DNA from: Glandiceps talaboti
Taxonomy: Eukaryota > Hemichordata > Enteropneusta > Spengelidae
Direction: 5' to 3'
Assembly (NCBI RefSeq): GCF_964340395.1
Contig: NC_135562.1
Span: forward strand, 6,415,634 to 6,479,633
Length of the DNA: 64,000 bases
How positions within the stretch are numbered: the stretch's first letter is position 1; every line of letters starts with the position of its first letter. The translations under genes were made by a program, and so were the position numbers. The notes below the pieces were generated by a model. That model worked only from the letters and a program-made list of their open reading frames with translations. It was not told the origin of the DNA and made no database searches. Positions 10,986 through 24,400 of the stretch are shown piece by piece.

Positions 10986-13900
10986 GTAAAGTGTCCATTC
11001 ATCTCACCCGTATCCCCTTCCATCACCCAAACCACAAGTAAAGTGTCCATGAATCTCACTTGCACCCCCTTCCATCACCCCTACCATCATCCAAACCACA
11101 GGTACTGTCCTAGCATCTCACCTGCACCCTGTTCCATCATCCCCTCCATCGCCCCAAACCACAGGTCAAGTGTCCATGAGTCTCACTCTCATGTCCATGA
11201 GTCTCACATGAATCTCACCCGTAGCCCCTTCCATCACGCCATCCATAATACAAACCGCAGATTAAGTATCCATGAATCTCAACTGCACCCCCTTCCATCA
11301 CCCACCCCATTACCTAAACCACAGGTAAAGTGTCCATTCATCTCTCCCGTACGCCCTTGCATCACCCCATCCATAACCCAAACCACAGGTTAAGAGTCCA
11401 TGAATCTCACTCTCTTGTCCACAAGTCTCACTCACATGAATCTCACCCTGCCACCCTCCATCACCCCCTCCATCACCTACAAGACAGGTATGTGCTCCTA
11501 GAAACCCGTATCCTAACCCCTATCATTTCATGGTTAGTTTCAGATTTTGAGGAGATACTGTTAGAAATAGTGACAGTTTTAAAACAAAATAGAAAATAAA
11601 ATGAGCTTTTGTGGCTAAATACAAAATATTGATTTAAAGTTGATGACAACGCCAGACCAACTATCGGCAAGAAAATACAGACCCACTGACCCATTGAACT
11701 AAAACTATTATTGTGCCAACTTGATATACCTATCTATCAAGAGATCTTGATGTAAATACACTCACGGTAGGGTGGCGTCTCCTGTAACAAGTTTTCGTAA
11801 AGTGGTTGCACATTCAACCTCATTCAGTGTTTACACCATCTTGATTATAGGGTGATTATATCCGCACAGCAGAGGAACCAGTCGTCCACTTGTGTAACCT
11901 ACCACATCAAATAACAGTAGTTTTAGTTTGCATCTATCTTAGTTTGCTGATAGCACATTTTCCGGAGTAATATGTCTTTCTAGTTCTATCACAATATCTC
12001 CAAAATTTAGCAATGAATGTGACATAAACATCAATATTTGTATCATTTTATAGATACTAGTAATCACTTTATGAAATATACGTACTAATTTTTTGAATGT
12101 TCTTGACATGTTTCATGCCCAGGAAGGAGCCAACATGGAGTTAGTTACATTACTAAAAGACAGAAAAACTATGTATGAAGCAGCTATTGACAATGCAAAG
12201 TCTACAGGTGATAGCTCAAAGGTCAGAAGATATGAGAGAGGTTGGAAGGTAAGTTTTCGTTGATGAGTGAATTGTTACTAACAACAAAAGTATGATTTGT
12301 GGTGATTGTCGTGGTGTTGGTCTGTTCACTCTTTGTAGTATGTAGGTGGGTCAGGTGAGAGTGATTGTGTGACCATTTATTTATACACACGAGGGTTCTC
12401 TTGCATGCGTGTGTGTTTTGACATGCACTGTCAACACATGTACACATATGTCAAAACTGTAGGTTGTGTACATAATTTTACTCCAGTCTTACATAAAATG
12501 TAAATCTTTATGTATACATAACAGACAATCAAAGATTTAGAGAAGAGTGCCAAAGCTGGTAAACCAGTCAATGAAGATGATATACCGCCCCCAGTGGCAA
12601 CTGGAAAACCAAAGGCAACTAACCCTCCAGTTGCTATGGATACACAACAATCAACTCCAGTTGAAGAAAAAGGAGCAGCTGCACCAGTGAAAGAAGAAAT
12701 AAAGGCACCTGTAGTTCAAAAAGGTAACAAGATAAACTGACTTATTTCACTTGTATCAACTCCTCGCTGTAATTTTAGATACAGTTCATACATAGATATG
12801 TTCACTTATTAAAAATTTGGAACAAAGGTGTACAATGTACAATTAATATCATATTTATAGTAGGTATTGATTTTGTAATAATGATAATAATAATAATTGT
12901 AATAAATTGTTCATTTACCAAAAGATATTATCAATTTGAAATGTAGAAAAATGCAGTTTTCTGGTAGAGCTATAGAAAAAGTTGGCCCAGAATGAATAAA
13001 TGATCCCATGTAATCCTAATGGCTCCGTTGATAAGAAAACATTAATGCAGGCACCAGGGATTGAAATACAGGCCTTTGAAATGCAAACAAAATTTGTATA
13101 AATGTTATGTCGTTATTATATCTGTGTTAATATATAAAAGTTTATCTTGATTTCCCTAGATGCCAAGTTTAATGCTGAACATAAGATGTTATTGGAGAGG
13201 AAAAACCAGTACAAAGTAGCTGCACTGACTGCTAAGAGAGCCAATGATATGCCATCAGCCACCAAGTATATCAAGATAGCTAAGGTAAGAAACGGTGTGC
13301 TCATTTGGAAAGGAAACCATTTAAATGTGTAGCTAAGGTTTTGGAACCCGGTCATAGAGGAGAGAAATGTGGTAAAACTTGCATACATTTCTGTACCATG
13401 TACAATAATTATAGTGGGTAACCTTGGTAACAGAGGAATTAAATCTAGTAAAGCTTGCATACATTTCTTTACCCTGTACCATCATTTTGATGGGAATTCC
13501 CAATATTTTACACACGTAATGTCTGTAACAAACACATCACACATCTTTGATCTGTGCATTTTACAGACTCCTAGTGATTTTGTCTTTTCTTTTATGGTAC
13601 ATCATTGGGAAATATGTTATCAAAACTTTCTTACATTTATTACACAGGCATACTGTGTTGTCTTCTATAAAATGTTCATGTCAATTTTGTCATTTTACTT
13701 ATCTTCAGCAATTTGAAATGGTAATAGAAGCAATGGAGCAAGGCAAGGAAGTAGATTTAAGTAATGTACCACCACCACCACCCCCACAACCAGGTTAGAA
13801 TATGTTTTATACTTTAGTCCCAATTTCTCATTAAAGTGGCCATATGGACAGTCTAGTTCCTGACAGATCGTATTCCGATACAGTGGTTGTCAAACATGTG

Positions 13901-16900
13901 ATCGTGGTCAAGCTTTCGCCGTGGTCATGTGCGATGATGTTGAGAACAAAAGTTGCTAAGTGTTTGACACTTTCAGCTTGACCACCCTCAAGTGCTTGCT
14001 ATGGATGCAATTGCTCATGCGAGATCTCATGAGATCTGCCACATGACGAAAAATGGCTTATTGACTAAAGTCAAACCCGGTATAAAGATTAATGTTGTGA
14101 TAATGTAATTTATGATATGTATAAAAATGTTGAGGAAATTTCTACTATGCAATCAACTGTTCTAACAATGCCAGAAGACAATTGTAATGTTATAGAAGAC
14201 ATTCATCAACATTAACATTATACTAGAATAGTTTATTCGATGTAAGTACTTTCACTGAGTGAAACACTTATATCAAATTCTATTGGTATCTCGTTTCATG
14301 TAAAATGGCTGTACACTTAAAATGTTTTATCATCAAATTTTAGACAAGATTTTTGTTATGACTGTAACAGTAATGTTGTGTTATTAAGCAAACTCCCCTA
14401 TGAATCATACAACGCAATAACATAACTCTGTATTTCCTGTCATCAGGTTCTACACAACAATCTCCAACAGTTGCCTCCCCACCTAAAGTAGTACCTAGTC
14501 CTCAGTCTCCACAACAAGCTGTGGACGAGAAACCTCCCGATGCATTTGGTGTTCCATCAGCTCCCAAGACTGCTATGGAAGCACTTCAACAAAGACTTGA
14601 AAAGTACAAATCTAGTGAACAAAGTGCCAAACAAGAAGGCAATTCAAGTAAAGCTCGAAGAATGGGTAGAATTGTCAAGGTAAGTTTAAATTGTTTAATG
14701 CATTTGTATCACAGACTGATCAAATTTCAATGAGAAAGTTACAGTATTGTCACAAGGGGCCGTCTGCCTTAACAATGCTGTCTGTCCAAATAGTAGTAAC
14801 CAAGGCTTGTAGAGATGATGTAATTGTAAGTGGTATGCTCCTTATCCCAGTCCGATTAAGGTTTTGCAAAATTATAGGACTGTCACAAGAGACTATGCCT
14901 ATGTGCAGAGATTTGGCTTTCTGGCTTGCCGAAACTGTTTTACAAATGCAAATTTCAACTCGCAGTTTCGCATGTCTTGAGTGAGGTTGGCGACCATATT
15001 CCATTCTGGTACACAACTAAAAAAACATCTGTTCAGCAAAACTTCATTTCCAAAAGTAAATGTTTTGTGTCTGTGAATGTAAATTTTCATTTGTTGCTCC
15101 CTATAAACCCATAGTCTATGAACTTTCAGTCTCTATTTAAAGCAATTTTTCGACCACCTAAAAAAGTAAGTTTTCAACACCTTCATTTATTTTGCCATAT
15201 TTTACAGTTACTAGTGATCACTATAAATCAGTATAAACGTCTCAGTAAGTAACATGTGTATCTAAAGTTTCACATTAGAAAAAATGACCACAGAAAATAT
15301 TCAGATCTGACCAATATCCCCTCTAATACTTTTTCACTTCACAGCAATTTGAAGATGCAATCAAGAAAGAAAAATTAGGTAAACCTGTTGAATATGATGA
15401 TCTTCCTTGTCCTCCAGGTGAGCCTATTTTGTTTATTCAAATGTGATTATTATTGCTCTAAATTGTGATAAAAATTGGTTTTGAGAATAATGTGAACACA
15501 AACAGGGTTTGGAATTGTTAATTTGAAGTGCATTTTTTGTACGAGATGCAACAAAGTTTTGAATTCAAGCCTATTGTACTTTCAGCTGATTACTTCACAA
15601 TACCAGAGTGAAAAGTAGTTAAAGTGAATTCCATTAAAGAGGAAAAGGAAAAAGAAACAACCTTAAACTTTGTTTAACAACTATGCTAAAACAACCTCAT
15701 ATTTTCCTATGTGTATCTATGAACAGAACTTGCTTCATAAAATTAAGAACTGTCTTTCCTTGTTTTCCAGGATTTCCTCCCATTCCCGGTACATCAGAAG
15801 CCAGTCAGTCAGCATCAGGTCTTCCTATGGCACCACCCAATGCAACGGAAGTCTTACCAGGTGCTGCGGCACAAGCTGCACCTCCAGCAGCAGCAAAGGG
15901 TGCTCAACCACAGCAAACATCACCTCCAAAACAAGGCACTTCACCTAAGAAATGTAGGTATCTTCCCTCCCTGTGAAAATGTTTGCTAATCTAAAAATGT
16001 GTTTCTTTTTTTGAGACATTTTCAAATGTAATATAGATAATATCAGTTGTAGTATGATCTCAACTGGCGCCACTGTAAATAGCGACCTCTGTGTTGAAAA
16101 AAGGGTAGTTGAGCAATATGAATAGCACCCTCTGTGTTGTAAATGACAGGTAATATAAATAGCTCTTGCCAATGTGGTGTGTTTAGGGTAGTGAGGACAA
16201 TTGAATTTGAAATTATGAAATTCCTTGGGATATAGAGAATTGAGAAATGTTCTTAGTGATCTAATTGGAGAAATTTCAAAAAAGATATGAAGCCAATAAC
16301 ATCTCAGAGTACGAGTAAGCAAAACTTGAATACAAATTTTTTGTCAAAGACACTAGTTACTTGCATGGCAACGCAAGAAGCAGTCGACAAATAATTTCAT
16401 AAAAGTCTGTCAAAACTAATGATCAAAAAAGTGAGAAAAAAACAAGAAGTATTTGTACTGACTTAGAATGCCATTGATATGAATTATATAAAATGTTGAT
16501 TATCAAGATATGTGAAGGACTCAACTATTCTCCTCATCACTTCCAGTTGAAAAGCTGCTTCATAACAGCATCTCTTGTGGCCAAACTATGTTTTTGTTTT
16601 TCCACTAACCAGAATAATGAGCATTCCACCTTACACTCATACTGGTATTTATTAAATAATTTCCTGTAGCAAAATGAAAAAAAACAATGACCTGTTTACC
16701 TATTCGTTAATTTTTTCATACCAGTGGTACAGAGCATTAATCAACAACAAGCACAACTCCTACGTGAGAGACAGCGGCAATACAAAATAGCCGCCTTGCA
16801 GGCCAAGAATCGTGGTGATATCGATGAAGCTAAGAGATTACTAGCTACAGCTAAGGTCAGTTGCTATAATGACTTCATTTGATCTGAAACAGACTGACAT

Positions 16901-18258
16901 CATCTAGTCTATTTAGTCCCTGAATCTGTATACTGTTAAAACATCAGTGATTATATTATACATGTTCCCAGGCTACCATAGTACTATTTGTAATGTGGTT
17001 GACTAAACCACTGAGATACAATTTAGTGTGAACACAGTACACTTACATAAATTGTAACATTGACCCTTGAAACATCACCTCTGACCTTTAACCTTTGACC
17101 TCTTTCTCAAATTCTTTGTCATCAGGGTTTTGATAGAATGATTGATGCTTCAGAAAATGGTTTACCAGTCAATCTCAAAACTGTAAGTAAAATTATTGTG
17201 CTTGTTACTTCTAGAATGTTTTTTTTTTTTCAAATTATATGCAACCATGTACTACACCATATTTGGACTTCAGTTTAGGGAGGAGGTGTACACAGTTCAA
17301 ATTGTCTACAACCATGTACTTCACCATATTTGGACTTCAGTTCAGGGAGGAGGTGTACACAGTTCAAATTGTCTGCAACCATGTACTATGCCATATTTGT
17401 ATTTGTATTTTGATAACACACTCTGGACAATTATTATTTGATTACAGATCCCACCTCCACCGGGTGCGTCTACAGACTTTGAAATCGTAGAAGGTGTAGA
17501 CTCAGAGGAACCTACAGGAAGTAGAGAACAGATGTATAAGAAATTAGAAGAAACTCTCAAGAAACAAGTAGAGGTGAGAAAATTATCTTTTCTCACTATG
17601 AAGTGATTCAAAACAAGTTTAAAACTAATGCCCATGACATGTGAGTGCAAGTGTGGCATACTTGGGGTATTTGCACGAGTGCTTGCAGTGTTGTCTGCGC
17701 CTGTACTTTCACGAGTGTAGAGTGAAAAAGCAGCAGAAAGCACTGCAAGCATGAGTGCAAATACCCCTGAGTACCCAAACTGGAACTCAAGTGTCATGTG
17801 ATTCTGTTATTATTACATATGTTTATCTGAAACAACAAATTTACATATAAAAATCATACAACACGATTTCGTGTGTAGTGATTGTCTTTTTAAATAGCAA
17901 GTGGTTGTCAAATATGGAAATCAATATTATTTACTTTCTTTCTGTCTGTAGACGTGCAATAGTAATTCCCAGTACTTTACTCAACTTGGAGACATCAACT
18001 CGGCCAAACAGTAAGTTGTGTTGGTGATTATGATTAGTGATTTTAATAATAAACAATCAAGAAGATTTGTAATGTATCTAATCTCTCTGTAAACAAAACA
18101 GAAGGCACAGAAGCAAGGGGATAAATTTATTTTGATATTATCTAGCATGCGATCAAACACCCATAGAGAGACACACACAGGCATACACAACACACACTCA
18201 CTCTTCACACGGACATATGCAAACATATTGATGTACACACTTACACACTGATACAGAT

Positions 18259-18306
<48 letters not shown>

Positions 18307-18342
18307 ACACATACATACACAGACACCATACACATGGGTGTG

Positions 18343-18412
<70 letters not shown>

Positions 18413-21400
18413 CCATACTCATGGGCACATGCATACACACAAACACTCACTTGTTTTCTTCCTTACAACCATAGCTACCTGATTTTTCAAGAGAACTCTG
18501 CATGCAAGCACAGAATAATTATTCCTATGTTTCATACTTGTGTTTTTAGATTTGATAAATGGTCAACCAGCTGCAGACAAGACCTGGACACAGTAAAGAA
18601 TGCATATGCCCACGGTGATCCTGTACCTAGATTTCACTATGATCAGAAAACATTTAGGATGGTCAAGTAAGAGACAAGTTATTACATCATACTTGTATGC
18701 GTTGTTTATGAACAGGTGTGAATAGTGAAATTTTTGTTGGTAAAAAACGTAACTTTTGGCGTATAAATGACAAAACCAAAACACATGCATATGAACCGAG
18801 TAATATATTAATTGTTGTTGTTTTTCTAGGTGTAATACAGACCTAAATGACAACGAGTTAGAGATTGTGATAGTTAGAGGAATCAATTATTACCTACCAT
18901 CAGGTAAGACCTTTGACTTTTAACCTTTAACCTTTAAAGGCCTATGAATGAATCCCAGGTTCTTACATAAATTAGTGCTCTCTTAAGGGCATTACATAGA
19001 CCTTATTCATTAACTCTGCCAGAAAGTCAGGAATCTTTTTACTATACTTACATTGAAAAATGGAAAATATATTGTTCTGTGTCGCAGTCATTTCTAATTA
19101 CTATTCCGAAGTGACTATATTCCAAAGTCCAACATTGAAGAAGTAGTACGAAACAGTGTTGTATGGATGCATGCACCCTTATATCATAGACCCTACAGTA
19201 TGCTTATATGTGTATGTAATGTAACAGAACCCCATACCACATGAGTTTCTGTGTGGGTACTCCAGGGTAGTTGCACTTATGTTGCAGTGTTTTCTGCTCA
19301 CTCACTATGTTCGTGAAAGTCTGCGTCTGACTGCAGAGAACACTGCAAGCACTTCCACAAATACCTGAGTACACGACACTTGCACTTCATGGGCTCTGTC
19401 ACAAGTACATCATTGTATGCAAGTAAACACAAATACCTGAGTACATGACACTTGCACTTCATGGTTTCTTTCACAGTACATCATTGTATATAAATAATAG
19501 TCAATAGTAGTTGCATAAGTGTTAGTTACTTGAACTGTACCTACCATGAAATAAATATTTTTTTATTGATCTATTTTATCTTTAGGAATGAATGAGACAG
19601 ATTTGAATACGTATGTCAAATATGAATTACCCTATCCAAAAGATGTAAGTATACCAGAGTCATTGTAGAAATTATTTTCAAGATGTAACAAGCATCTTGT
19701 GAGTGTGCAGATTTTTTTATGCTAGGATTTATTTTTTACAACAAGTTTATATGTAATTGAGCCTTCAGTTTACTAAGATAGACACAAACTAAATCTATTG
19801 TCACAACATGTTGATACAACAGTGATAAGCTATTGAATGGATGTTGGTTTAATTATAGTCTCAGTAGGGAGGCATGGCAGAATTTTATTGAGAGTTCCAT
19901 GAACTTTCAGTATGTACTGTTTTAGGACTTCCAATGTTTACACTATCTTGATCACAGGGTGATCAGAATCACACAACACACAGAGGAACTGCTATCACCC
20001 ACTTGTGTAATCTACCACATTGAACAACAATATATTTAGTTTGCGCATATCTTAGTAAACTAAACGCTTGATTACCAGAGTTGTACAATCTGTGCATGTA
20101 TGTGAAAACCAAAGCTTTAATGAGATGTATTCTGATCCGAGTCAGGGGTAATAATTGTAAAGCGCTTTGAGCACGGAGTGGGAAAGCGCTATATAAGAAA
20201 CCAACATTATTATTATTATTATTATTATCTTGAAATGGGCTATATACAATAAAATAATCAGTTTTGTTTGTTTGTTTGTTTGTTAATAGGATGATGGGCA
20301 GTCAGGGAAGACAAGTACAGTCAAACAAACAAACAATCCACTGTATGATGCTAGTTTTAAACTACGGATTATCGACAGAAAACAACGGTCGCTAGGCAGA
20401 CATTTTAAACGACTTGTACTAAAATTAGAAGTCTTTTATGAAAGGTATTGTATAATAAATTAATATCACATTTTAAACCTTTGTAACACTTTTAAAGTGT
20501 GAGTTATCGACAGAAACAACGGTCTCAAGGTAGACATTATAGATGACTTGTACTGAAATGAAAAGTCTTTTACAGAAGTTACAGTTTGGTGATTTATAGT
20601 GTTGCATGAGCAACTTTTGGTTATGATTGAGTCATTTGACCAGATGCGGTTAGAGATGATTTGATACAGTGTTTGCATCCAGACTAACATATTGTGTGCA
20701 CACAGAAAGTACCAACTTATAACCATGTTTTCATCCAGAGTAATATATTGTGTGCACACAGAAAGTACCAACTTATAACCATGTTTTCATCCAGAGTAAT
20801 ATATTGTGTGCACACAGAAAGTACCAACTTATAACCATGTTTTCATCCAGAGTAATATATTGTGTGCACACAGAAAGTACCAACTTATAACCATGTTTTC
20901 ATCCAGAGTAATATATTGTGTGCACACAGAAAGTACCAACTTATAACCATGTTTTCATCCAGAGTAACATATTGTGTGCACACAGAAAGTACCGACATAT
21001 TACCATGTTGGCATCCAGAGTAACATATTGTGTGCATACAGAAAGTACCAACTTATTAAGATGACTATTCTAACTCTTAATGCTCAACTTGTAAAGAAAA
21101 AAAGTCCAATGTTTTTTCTTCAATTTGATAAATTTCTAGGGGATTCTTCAAAGGTGACAAGTGTCTAGGTCAAGCATCACTCAAACTTACTGACTTGGAC
21201 AGTAAATGTGAAATACATGAAGGCATTAAGGTAGGACTTATTATTACTGCTGAATTTTGTTACTGCACACTTTTCATTGTTTTTACTAATGTTGGGGAAC
21301 CCCGGTAACAGGAATGGGGATATGATAAACCTGGCATAGTTTTCAATGCATTGTATCATAATTTTTCTTGGGAACCCTGGTAAAATGACAGTGGAACGTT

Positions 21401-24400
21401 TACCTGCTTACTGCCCTCAACAAAAACACTGCTTGGGAACCCTGGTATTAAAATGACGTTGGAACTCAGGTAGAATTTACCTGCTTACTGCCCTCAACAA
21501 AAACCCTGCTTGGGAACCCTGGTAAAATGACAGTGGAACGTTTACCTGCTACTGCCCTAAACAAAAACACTGCTTGGGTGGGAACCCTGGTAAAATGACA
21601 GTGGAAACTCAGGTAGAATTTATCTGCTTACTGCCCTTAACAAAAACACTGGTTGGGAACCCTGGTAAAATGACAGTGGAACTCAGGTATAATTTACCTG
21701 CTTACTGCCCTTAACAAAAACACTGCTATTTTACTTTAATTGTCGACAAAATAAGCCAAGACTTTTTTTACGAAGTATCAAATAACTAAAAGATAGGTTG
21801 AATATGGATATCTCATTCAAGAAAAATTGGTATTCATATTGTCAGTATACATAATTTTTTTCAAATTTACATTTTAATGATGAAAAATTATGATTTTGGT
21901 AAAAAAAAATTGGAATTATTTGTTTTCATGTTTTTACAGTTAACAGAAAGTAGAAAGGCTATAGGAGGAACTTTAGAAATCAAAGTACGAGTCAGACAAC
22001 CTCTAGGAAGTCCCGAAGTACAAGACATCAAGGAAAGATGGCTTGTTATAGATGGTATCAAAACAGCAGCACCAGTAAGTACATATAATTAACCCTTGAC
22101 CTTTGACCTGAATAATTGTGTAATTATTGGTTGACCTCAGATGTCTGGTCATAGACAGTTTGTCAAAGCTCAGGTAAGTCTATGTATTTCACCCTCGACC
22201 TTTGACCTAAATTCATGTATAATTAATGAGCATGTCTTGTGATAGACAATGTGAAAGCACCAACTCAGTAAGTCTGTGCATATCATTAACCCTTGACCTT
22301 TTACCAAAATAAATGTGATCATTAAAAACATTTCAGTTGGGAATTCTGTTCAGAATGTTCAGATTTTGCTGTATGTCCCTTTAATACTTCCAGTGGTGTT
22401 TGATAGTTTGTTAAATCTTTCATTTCATTTCAGATAGCAGCTCAACAAAAAGTATCACCAAAAGGTGGAAGCCAACAGTAAGTAAACTGTTTTATTTTTT
22501 TTCCTATTTTTTGGTCAGTTAAATGAAATAATAATTTTTCAGGCAAACCAGCATAGTAGAGTTACCCAGGCATGTCATCTGTGTACTCTGAATGTACATC
22601 TTTGAGTGTGCATAATTGTATTAGAGAATGCTGTCAGTCATAGGTTCAGGTATGTGTGCTCACATGTGTTACACATCCAGTAATCAATGCACACTCACAT
22701 CCATACAAAGTCAGTTTCTTTGAAAACTGCTCCTCCTTCACCAGAGTTATTCTACCACCCTGTGTATGGTATTATGATGCAAAGTATCTGACTTTGTACC
22801 ATGGCTTGCAGACAAAGCAGTGTCTTCAGATCCTATATGGTCACCCTAAAGTCCCACAACCCTTTCACTTGTGTTTTCAAGCAACCAGCAAATATTCCAT
22901 AAAACTACTTGATACAATAAGTGCTCACTCAACTTGGAGAATAAAATTACAAAATTACATGTTCATTGAAAATTTACCAGAAAAGACTTGCCTCAAAACA
23001 AATCGTAACAAGTCAATTTCTCTTTTGATTTTGTCTCCTCTATCAGATCCAAATCCAAGACATGTATGATCATCTGAAGACACTGCTAGCCCTGTTAGAC
23101 AAGACACTGCTAGCCCTGTTAGACAAGACACTGCTAGCCCTGTTAGACAAGACACTGCTAGCCCTGTTAGACAAGACACTGCTAACCCTGTTAGACAAGA
23201 CACTGCTAGCCCTGTTAGACAAGACACTGCTAACCCTGTTAGACATTGATCAACTAAAAATGAAGACACTGCTAGCCCACATTGAACAATAACTAATCAC
23301 GAAGACACTGCTATTTCTGTTTAAGCAATGATAAATACTGAAGAACTCATAGTAACAAATATGCTTGATTACTAGATTAGTACAAACATCTCAGAAATCA
23401 ACTCATAAAAGATAATGTTTACCTTTGTAGCATGGACTAATTCAACTACATGTTCATAGTAGCAAGGGATGATCCATATATTACGAATCTCACTATACAT
23501 GTTCATAGTAGCAAGGGATGATCCATATATTACGAATCTCACTATACATGTTCATAGTAGCAAGGGATGATCCATATATTACGAATCTCACTATACATGT
23601 TCATAGTAGCAAGGGATGATCCATATATTACGAATCTCACTATACATGTTCATAGTAGCAAGGGATGATCCATATATTACGAATCTCACTATACATGTTC
23701 ATAGTAGCAAGGGATGATCCATCTATTACGAATCTCACTATACATGTTCATAGTAGCAAGGGACAATCCATCTATTACAAATCTCACTCTACATGTTCAT
23801 AGTAGCAAGGGATGATCCATCTATTACAAATCTCACTCTACATGTTCATAGTAGCAAGGGACGATCCATCTATTACGAATTTAACTATACATGTGTGAAG
23901 CCAATAGAAATAATGTTAGCCAGAAGTTCGATACCACACTTCTACTGCACTTCTGGTTAATATTATTCCTATGGGCTTTACACATGTACATGTAGAGTGA
24001 GATTGGCAACAAATATATCTGTTGAAGAAAACTTATGCTGCTACCTGTTACTGACCATATACAAGTTGTAGATTGATGTTGTATTCTCTTATACATACAT
24101 TGCAAATTGTGTGTGTGATCGTTAACATCTACCTGAAGCTTGTAGCATATGATTGTTTACATCAACCTGAAGTTTGTAACATATAATTTCAAACGTAGTT
24201 TCTTGTCAGGAACCAGCTACATGGGTGTTCATAGTATAAAAACTTCCATTGTGTATATTTACTGAAATGTATAAGTTATAGTTTTTACTTTATATTGACA
24301 CCACAAGGAAATGATAAGTATGTGAACAGCTGTCTTTGTGTACCTCAATTTTTGTAGTTCATAACATATTTTACATGACAACCATAGACTTTTATATCGT

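Noticed and set aside
10986-11599. A separate His/Pro-rich gene suggested by open frames at 10782-11393 and 11330-11599
   Set aside because: The first is CC2D1 exon 3 reading into its repeat array. At most it is an alternative exon extension, not an independent gene.
23062-23292. Open frame of repeated LLALLDKT (and SCLTGLAV on the other strand)
   Set aside because: Produced by a 24-bp minisatellite (a multiple of three) deep in a CC2D1 intron, with no splice sites or similarity.
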